NCBI RefSeq assembly: GCF_051020955.1
Contig: NC_135018.1
Location: 5,060,814-5,124,813 of the forward strand
DNA: 64,000 bases
Direction of reading: 5' to 3'
From: Megalopta genalis
Taxonomy: Eukaryota; Arthropoda; Insecta; Hymenoptera; Halictidae
This document shows, piece after piece, positions 56,101-64,000 of the stretch. Each line of letters starts with the position of its first letter. Position 1 is the first letter of the stretch. The notes beneath the pieces were generated by a model. The model saw only the letters and a program-made list of their open reading frames with translations, ran no database searches and had not been told where the DNA came from. The translations under genes and the position numbers were made by a program.

Positions 56101-58341
56101 AGTGAATTGTATGGTTCTATGACTTTGTACATATACTTGGCAAGTTGCATAAATACAACATATCAAAATCATACGACCAAGACCTCACAAGAACAGTTCT
56201 TAATCTACGTGTAAAGAGTAGAAACATAATTTAAACTATTTGAACTTTGAGCGAATGTTAATAAAATCATAATACTGCGTTGAGCTCGAGATGAAAATTT
56301 GGAACGTGATCTATAAAATATGTATGAATGTTTCTTACGGCTTTTAAATCGAAATAAAATTCTCTGTCATATTATATCAATATTACAACATTGAAGTAAA
56401 TATTAGCCGACAATAAATATAAATTATCCAGGATCGTTGTGTCACAAAGAAGCAGAACATTGAAAAAAAGAATAATTTCTATTACAATATTATATTTTAT
56501 CTCTTTTCATAATTATTAGGCAACAGTTTTTCCAAAATATTTCTAAACGCACCATCAATATCCACATTCTCCTACAAACTAACGTTCGTATTCCATGCAT
56601 TAATTTCGAAGCTACAATCATTCGTAATCAACGTCATCTAATTTTTTCCTTTCCTGCACCTTTCATTTCAACTGCACTTTTCAGAACTTTCCGATCACAT
56701 TGAAACAAGTAATTGTATTTTCAGTATTCCCTGGAACCTGTAATAATAATGCCTCACCGATAATTTGGAGGTAGTAGTCGTTTACCATTTCCCAGCGTTA
56801 TCCATTAATTCTGCGACGGCGACGAGATGGAAATGAAAAATGATTCTATCGACGTTTGCGTCGTCCTCGAATTCTGTCCCTGGTGCACGTGTGTAAACCT
56901 GTAAATCGTCGACAACTTCCGCGGAGTCCGTAAACGTTTTAAAGCAGACGCCGATGCGAGCCGAGCGGATCCACTCCATGGTGCGCGGCGCACAAAGAGA
57001 CGAAGTTGTGTCAAAATCGAAGAACTTTCGATAGAAACGAAATAAAGCGATGACTTTTTTGAAGTTAAAACTGAAATGTTGCAGAATAAGGGAAATAGGG
57101 AAAATGTAGTGTGAACATTTTTTAACCTCGGAAATTTATTTAGCATAAACTAAGGTACGAAATAAATGTATTTTCAACATTTCTCCGAACAATTAAATTC
57201 AAAATATTACGAAAAAATAATTAAATAAATATAAATCGTACTACATAATACATCATTAAAAATGTGTGATTTTTTTTAAATTATGTAGTTCAAACCGCAT
57301 CTCGATATCTAGATGTTACAAAATTTTCGATCCGGCCTACCGTGCGGCGGTAGTGCAGCCCTTCGTGAAGAGGCCAAAATTACGAAAACATTATACGACC
57401 GAGCATTAGTTAATTTCATGACTAGGTCGGTTCATACTCCCTAATTAACTTGGTGCTTCAACCTCGCTCAACAGAATTAAAATCGGTTAGTTTATCTTTT
57501 TGATGCGAAGCATTTCCATAACGACCTGCCGTATTCACAAAATTATTGCAATGGTTTCCTCGTTGTTAGTAGAATAGGATGGAATTTTTGAATTATAATA
57601 CGAGAAATTTGGTAATGGGCAGCGTAACCAGAGGATGATTGTATTATACATGAAAAAAAGTAGGAGAATTAGACTTCTTCATTTATAAACCTTAACCGGA
57701 TTATAGTGACCGCGGTGGCTTCACGCATTTTTAAACAAGTCATGATTAATATACATCGATGTAATTATTTAAAAATTCATGTAATCCTCTATTAGCTCGT
57801 CAAGTTTGACATGTTTTAACATAAATTTACTTGCGCTAATTTGGAAATATGAAATATTTACTGAAACAATAACGAGTAATAATTGACAGTCCGGTGAAGG
57901 ATTAAGGTTTCATTTAAGAGGAAATCAAGTTTAACCATTTACTCGATATACACTGCAATGTAAAACCTCCAGATTGTTTTTGTATTTTCCTTTCCTTATA
58001 GAATTTTTATTAATATGACGTATGAGAGCGCATTACGAAATTTTTATTAATATGACATGCAACGGTGCATTATGAAAATGCATAGCATAAAAATAATTAA
58101 CGCTATTCAAATAAAACGAGATTTAAAAAATGTCTGTCTCGTAATAATGTTCCAACATTATCGGGGGAAAGTACAAATGAATAATGCAATTGCAAGGTGG
58201 ATCATACAGGATATACAACAGAAAAATTCGCAGTCTCGGCATTCGACCGAAAAGAAACAGTATACAATCGTTTTATCTTGCTCAACTACAGTGTTCCTTT
58301 CCGATTCAATTTCTCTGACATCCAACTATTGGAAATCTTGA
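52326..58341. other. Non-coding, several GC-richer patches
   Basis: No supportable exon. GC-richer patches at 53550-53900, 55200-55950 and 56770-57010 open frames on both strands. 55200-55950 contains TTAATTAAAATCGGCCCG and similar homeodomain-like cores and may be a conserved regulatory block. A minus frame from 56979 opens MEWIRSARIGVCFKTF with a possible donor at CAG|GTTTAC, too weak to call. Confidence 0.4.
53144..53170. repeat. (TA)n microsatellite
   Basis: About 13 TA units. Confidence 0.9.
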
Positions 58342-58345
58342 TTAA

Positions 58346-58566
58346 CCCTTACTGCGGACATCCAAATTTGTGACAACAATGCGAACACGGAGTCTGTCAG
58401 ACTCTCAGTAAAATATATCGTTTATAAAATGAATATTATTAATTTGAGAGTGACAAGGAGAGGCGAAGATACTCGAAGTAATAACTTCTAATTCTACTTA
58501 TGGTGGAAGCAATAAGCTGTAATATTTAGAGTAGAGTCTGTCAGCCTCAATGTCCGCAGTTAAATG
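58346..58566. mobile_element. piggyBac-like MITE, 221 bp
   Basis: Flanked by TTAA at 58342-58345 and 58567-58570. Left terminus CCCTTACTGCGGACAT; the right terminus reads ATGTCCGCAG followed by TTAAATG, a slightly degraded complement of the left. A GTCTGTCAG motif lies near both ends in the same orientation. Confidence 0.75.
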
Positions 58567-58935
58567 TTAAACAGTGTTAAACTTACGCATACTAATAAAC
58601 CTACCTCGACTGAGAAAAGTTTCCACCAAATCGGAGAGATCAGTTCGACAAAGTCTCCCTGTTAGTTTGCATTAACGCGTCAAAGACAAGACAGATAAAC
58701 CGACGACTGTAATTTCGTGCAATACACGTTGTTCAAACACACACAGAACTCCGAATAGGCACGATTTGCTCGTGACAACGGAGCAACTCGTCCTTCAAAG
58801 GCAACCGTATAAGCGGAGCTGCTATATACGATCATAATAGCTTCGTCCGAACACGCATAACTTATTCGCACAAATTACATATTCGTTCGCTTCTGAAAAC
58901 AGTTTCGTGTTCGCGCTATTCTCCTAGATTTTTTA

Positions 58936-59271
58936 CAGTCCGGAACAAAAAAACCGCCTGCTTTAAAATTAACATATTTTAATTAACTTATTTAACATTA
59001 CAATTAAGGTTTTGTTTTCATAAAAAAAATTGCAAATTACCACTATCAAATACACAAACGAAATATTAAGCATTAAGTATCATTCATACTTAAATGTGCT
59101 ATCATTTTGTCCCGCTATATTTCCATGAAAATTCTTTTTCTTTTTAAATTAAATTTAAACTAGCGAAATTAATTGTATTTCATTCGTATATGTTTCTAGT
59201 AGTATTTTTCAAGTATTGCAAAATCTTTGCAAGTGTTATTTTAAAATGGGCTATCTTTTTATCCCGAACTG
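58936..59271. mobile_element. Tc1-like MITE, 336 bp
   Basis: Left CAGTCCGGAACAAAAAAACC, right (reverse complement) CAGTTCGGGATAAAAAGATA; inverted similarity extends through TTTAAAATAACA. TA on both flanks (58934-58935 and 59272-59273). AT-rich interior without coding sequence. Confidence 0.88.
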
Positions 59272-59273
59272 TA

Positions 59274-61905
59274 CGATGATGCTATTAGACGAGCATTACA
59301 ATTAGCCGTCAAGTAATCGTAAACTTTCAGCTACGATTATATCGCGCGTACGTCAGAGAAGATAAATACGGCGACGTTTATCTGCATAGATACGGGGCAC
59401 AAGGATTAAATTAAAGGTAAAGGTTTATTTAATCCGGAACACGGAGCAGTAAAGGCTGAACTTTACGATTTCGAGAAACGTAAAAATGCAAAACACCGAA
59501 TCATACCCGGTTCACCGGCGAAAGTGGAAAAATAAATTGCCTTCATTCTTTTCCCGGAGATGCAGTTAGAAACTGCAGCTTTTTACGCCGATGCAATAAA
59601 CATAAAAATGAAAGGAAAAATTTTTTCACCGTTCTATTTTCGACGAAATGGTAATTGCTCCGTCTGCCTACGTTTGAACTGTCCTTTCGAAATATGAAAC
59701 AATAATAACTGGATTTTAATAATCTGCATTCATCAGCAACTTCATAGGCAGGCTTTTTATAAACTCGAACATTTTATTGTTCATTTATTCTCACTAGGAT
59801 AGAGGAATAAATTACTGTGCTGGTAATAGTTTTCGTTATTAAAAATAAGTTTAACAATTTAATTGACATTTTTTAAGAACGCAAAGATAAATTTCAAAGT
59901 TTCTTCTCTCGATATTAATTTCTCCATGAAATAAATATCACATCTTCTTTGAATATTAGGAGAAATCTTAGTTATGCTGTCTCTCTTCATTCCTATGTCT
60001 TCTCACCCTTTATTCCCTCGATTTAATAGAAACATTTCCCTCCTGAATTCTCAATAAAGAATGCCAATATGTTCTTCGCACTGCGCACACCACGTATGCG
60101 AGCATCTTCTGACGATACTACTTACACACGGAAACCGTTTATGCGAGATTCTCCTGCAATAGCGTCGTCTCTCGGGACTAGCAACGTGACGCAAAAGTCT
60201 GGGATAGTATAGTCAAGTTTTACAAGAAATCGTTATCACAAATAAATTTCGAATGCTTTGCATTGAATCAAAAATTTGTGTTTATGTATCATGTATGGAT
60301 AAAGAAACGAATTTTTGTGCTAATTCATTCAAATGTGGCAAGAATGTGCAAAGTGCAAGAAGTTTGAAGTAGTATTTAGTGTCGGATAAACTAATGGTTT
60401 AATTTTTATTTCATTAAATAAATTGCTTTGATTTTATCAATAACATTATACTGCAAACGTTCTACTATTACTAAAAAGGATAGAAATGTAAAAGGACAAC
60501 GTCACAAAAATGCACACGATCGAAAGTTGTAAATCGTTCGGTGAAAACAATCGTTGTAATCGATGGAGATCCATTTTCGTTATGACATCTTGCCCAACGC
60601 ATTCATAATAGTTTGCGCAACACCGCAATTGCGTCGCGAACGCAACAGCATTTAACAACAAGTGTTAGACAAATGCTCGTAATTGGTCAGTGGCCGTACA
60701 GTCTGAAACTTCGTTTTTCCTCACCGAGAAAAATTCGAGGATCTGTGTGCTCAACGGACACGGGTAAAATTTGTCCGGGTGCGCAGAATTAGACCAATTA
60801 GCGAAATTCTGGCCATTTTCACGGTAAAGCGTCCGACTTCCAGGATTCCGCAGCACAGCCACAGGAAGGAAATTATGCCAACCAAGGAAAGTTGCGCTTG
60901 TTAAGTTTGTTCGAGCGTCTTCACGGATGTGTGTGCATGATAGAGCGTTGCCGCGAATCATCGACCTGCTTGCGATTGACACGAAAGAGAGCTGAAAACT
61001 GCCAACCAATTAATTATTCTGCTGATCGAACGAAATTTTACAGATTTTTCTGATCTTCATCTAATTAACTGTTTCTAATAGTAATTTACTGATCACTGTA
61101 CGAAGAGAAAAATTCGAGTTTCACTATACCATCTACGTAGAGCCTCATTTGAAAATAATCATTGAGGGAGAACAATATGTTTTTAAATAGCAGAATTAGA
61201 AGAAACGAAATTTTTGTTGTTATTTCTATTACAATCGTTATAGGATTTTACAAATATAATATATAATTAATATATAATAATATATAATATTAATTAATAA
61301 TATATATAATTATAAAATATATAATATATAATTAACGAGAAAATGATAGAAAATCAAATATCATGAAATGAACTCAAGAAATTAAGGAGATTTTTACCAG
61401 TTCGAAATTCAGCAAATGTTTATAATCTAACAAATGACGTAAGGAGGGAGACATTATGATGTGGCGTCTTTTCAACGACAATCATTGTCAAATATGGAAT
61501 GGATCAAATCTGGAATGTGATCCGAATTGAAATACTTCCAACTTAATCGGCACGTAATTATCAAGATGTTGAATTAATATGATCAGGAATCACGGTCTTA
61601 ATTAAATTTCACCTGTTTCAATTACCATGTCGAAAATCTATTCTAGCCGGGAAACTATGTAATATCGTATAAGAGATATGAATTCACCTCGATTTTCCGC
61701 GCATACATCTCGCGAACCTGTAATTTTATACTGGCAAATACATAGCTCAACAAAAATGTTCTTGTCGAACGGAAAAGAGAGGAAACTGAATAATTCAATA
61801 ACGGAAATTCCATGTCGTGATATCGTTGGAAAATAATGTGAAGCAAAACCTTTCCATCGAAGTTTTTTTAATTTGAAGTAGGAAAACGAATTTTAATATC
61901 TGTGT
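59274..61905. other. Non-coding, GC-richer at 59270-59680 and 60540-61000
   Basis: 59270-59680 is dense in TAAT-type cores and reads like a regulatory block. At 60665-61009 the minus strand is open in one frame for 114 codons, and a second frame holds a hydrophobic stretch (VGIISFLWLCCGILEVG), with a possible donor TCTCG|GTGAGG; neither gives a coherent exon. Confidence 0.4.
61255..61335. repeat. TA-rich simple sequence
   Basis: Irregular ATATAATTAATATAT-type repeat. Confidence 0.85.
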
Positions 61906-61909
61906 TTAA

Positions 61910-62934
61910 GGGGGTATTCTAGCGTGAATTTTTGAAAAATTCGATACTTCTTTGCATTTCTCCTTGAAGAATATAGGTTCAAAAATAAATATAAAAAATC
62001 TTATGTCTAAATTCTTAAAAGTTACAGCTGGTGGGTCATTCATACTACGAATGATTAGGACGGTTACACGAAACTTTAAATGTATTTTCCTCGGAAGCAT
62101 GTTTTTCAAGACGGTGACCATAATATCTCAAAATCTCCTTAATCAATTGCTTTCAAAATTTAGGCGCATATTCAGTATAACTTATGCATGCAGCCCATAC
62201 AAGAACCAAACAAAAATTTTTATTTTTCACATTTCTTTAGGCTCCCAATATTGAAAAATCGATAATCAAATTTCAAAATGTTGCCATTTTTACATTTATC
62301 AAGATTTTTCTTTTGTTCTAGAGTACATGCTATAGCCAAACTCATACCATTAACACTTTGACGGCTATTGTCACGTACACATGACTTCGCGAAAATTTGA
62401 ATTATAAAATTCGATTCGGCGCAGTTTTTTAAAAATATATCATAATTATGTTATTAATAACATAATTATAAATCAATAAATCATAATTATCTTATTTATA
62501 TTATTAATAATGTATATTATAATTGCACTATTAAAAAAGTGCATCATAATTACACTAGTAATATTTTGACTGCCCCGTCACCCATATGTGAGTGACACTA
62601 ATGAGTGAGTTTTATGCTAATCCATTATAATTTATTAATTTTATTACGATTCGTAACAGGCAGGAATATTGAAAAAGTAATTGATGGTTTGATTTTTGGC
62701 GCGGCCGTCAAAAATCTTACACGTTTTTTAATTTCAGATAAACAAAATGGTCACAATCATGATCACTATGGGACGATCTTTCTGAAATTCGAATATGTAT
62801 CCAATAAATTTTTGAATGTAATTGAAATATGCATAAATAAACCTTGTAAACACGGTTGCAAAAAGTATTATTTTCTTCGAGAAAAGATCCCAAAGATAAG
62901 ACCAATAATGCAATTTACACTAGAATATACCCCC
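61910..62934. mobile_element. TTAA-flanked 1 kb element with GGGGGTAT termini
   Basis: Left GGGGGTATTCTAGCGTGAAT and right (reverse complement) GGGGGTATATTCTAGTGTAA are inverted repeats of about 20 bp, flanked by TTAA at 61906-61909 and 62935-62938. The interior (1025 bp) has open frames of 100-141 codons, but they show no transposase motif and cover AT-rich sequence. At 62350 TTAACACTTTGACGG suggests another TTAA element end nested inside. A related motif recurs as a direct copy at 62566 (TTTTGACTGCCCCGTCACCC). Confidence 0.75.
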
Positions 62935-62938
62935 TTAA

Positions 62939-63199
62939 ATGTTTCTTTGAATCCAGTTTCTGATGTTTCTACAAGCAGACGAAAATTAAATTACATTATG
63001 GTGGAATACATTATGACGAACTATAAATAACGTACTATGTTCCCATAGGAAGTACATATTGATCAAAGCGTCGAGTAGCAAAATTTAGATCTTCGCCGAT
63101 GTGTTTTAGAAAGCACAGCACACCTGTGCCCATAGCAGTTCTTCGACATCTTATAATTCAAAACTCGCTACCCATAGTCACAGACTCTGCTGGTCTGGT
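62939..63199. other. Non-coding
   Basis: No feature recognised. Confidence 0.5.
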
Positions 63200-63376
63200 A
63201 TGCAAATATGCCGGAAGATGTCCTTCGACACGATTACGAAGATAGACGTGCTGACGGCGTATACTAGACGCCTAATCGCCGCTGATACTGAACGTAGGCA
63301 ACGTATTTGCATTTCAGCATGCACCATATTCGATCCCATAAATATGTCTGAAGATGAGTTGAAATTTACCGCATAG
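63200..63376 (+). CDS. Small plus-strand frame, doubtful
   Basis: ATG at 63200, 58 codons, stop at 63374-63376. The same frame is open back to about 63110. The peptide is well mixed (TKIDVLTAYTRRLIAADTER, CISACTIFDPINMSEDEL) and GC is raised. A minus frame of 92 codons overlaps it, with an internal FNCIRDTLGTVTCYYA between an acceptor-like ACCATCAAG and a donor-like GCG|GTAAAT. I cannot tell which strand, if either, codes. Confidence 0.2.
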   Translation: MQICRKMSFDTITKIDVLTAYTRRLIAADTERRQRICISACTIFDPINMSEDELKFTA

Positions 63377-64000
63377 TAGCAGGTCACCGTGCCAAGAGTA
63401 TCACGGATGCAGTTGAACCTTGATGGTTGTAGAAAAATAATATTAAAAATACACATGCAAAGAAATATTACATACTAAACAACTAATCAGACGTATAGCT
63501 GGCGTAATAGTTAGGAAGTTATTTCGTATGCTAAAATAAAACTACAACAGAAATTGATACTTCATCTACAAAAAATCGATTTTGCAAATCCATTAAGGTC
63601 GCGTGTTAGAATTTTTTAGTAGAATTAAGCAGTCATGAACAGATAGCAGTGCTGCGATGCATGTCCGACGAAGTATGTTGCTTATATACATAGAAATGAC
63701 AAGATGAAATTAGATTTAGAATTTTTTTATTACGACGTATGCTTGAATTAAAGGTCAATTATTTTCTAAAAAAGGTTATGTCTTTATATTTTGAACAATT
63801 TTAAAATATGAATATTCTTGTATTTTGCACAGATCTCTATAAGGTGTGCTTAAATTATGAAGTTTATTCGATCGTTTTTTCTATGTGAAACTCTTGAAGC
63901 GCGCAAATGCATTAATTCACAAACGTTTTTATACACTGCATACCTTGTCAAAGAGATTCGAATAATTCACAATGGAATTGCAGTTAGTACTTTATAATAA
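63377..64000. other. Non-coding
   Basis: AT-rich, no feature recognised. Confidence 0.5.

Noticed and set aside
62605..63030. 141-codon plus frame
   Set aside because: Starts at GTG inside a transposable element, crosses its right terminus, AT-rich filler.
1..64000. rRNA genes, CRISPR arrays, TTAGG telomere arrays
   Set aside because: Looked for and not seen. Direct repeats present are microsatellites, minisatellites or transposon arrays without spacer structure.

Overview
The window looks like nuclear DNA of an insect, most likely a hymenopteran. It is AT-rich and intron-rich, with sparse coding sequence in short exons bounded by GT..AG splice sites. It carries piggyBac-like, Tc1/pogo-like and mellifera-type mariner relics and many microsatellites. 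There is no sign of bacterial operons, CRISPR or phage. The species assignment is inference; the exon structure and repeats are read directly from the sequence.

The one gene I can reconstruct end to end lies on the minus strand from 49004 down to 24269. Six coding exons (48974-49004, 46452-46593, 39296-39438, 32482-32620, 26101-26215, 24269-24382) join with matching phases into 684 nt, or 227 residues. They encode a secreted, cysteine-rich protein with a signal peptide, 14 cysteines in the mature part and a hydrophobic C-terminal tail that could be a GPI signal. It matches an insect-restricted family of small extracellular proteins that I recognise by pattern but cannot name. Its introns (1.7 to 7 kb) fill the middle of the window and hold most of the repeats. 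Its 3' untranslated region probably runs to about 22000.

Left flank (1-24268): no firm host gene, one possible minus-strand exon at 3201-3515 and one cysteine-rich plus-strand open frame at 18207-18455. The notable structure is a three-level nest at 9979-11514. A decayed piggyBac-type transposase gene (minus) is split by a TA-targeting inverted-repeat element with a CAGGGTGTCC terminus. That element is itself split by a TTAA-flanked piggyBac-like MITE. Related composites lie at 17348-18015 and 42523-42985. Smaller MITEs lie at 1300-1514, 21697-21810 and 21900-22103.

Middle (24269-49004): the long gene with intronic MITEs, a LINE endonuclease fragment (34479-34760), dispersed AT-rich repeat copies, microsatellites, and a plus-strand candidate exon at 43885-44147 inside intron 2.

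Right flank (49005-64000): a candidate minus-strand first exon encoding a membrane anchor (49987-50103) with a TATA box 240 bp upstream, two Tc1-like MITEs (51785-52323, 58936-59271), a TTAA element at 58346-58566, and a 1 kb TTAA-flanked element at 61910-62934. The rest is non-coding as far as I can see.

Most open frames of 60-140 codons in this window lack splice boundaries or overlap equally long frames on the other strand, and I treat them as chance.
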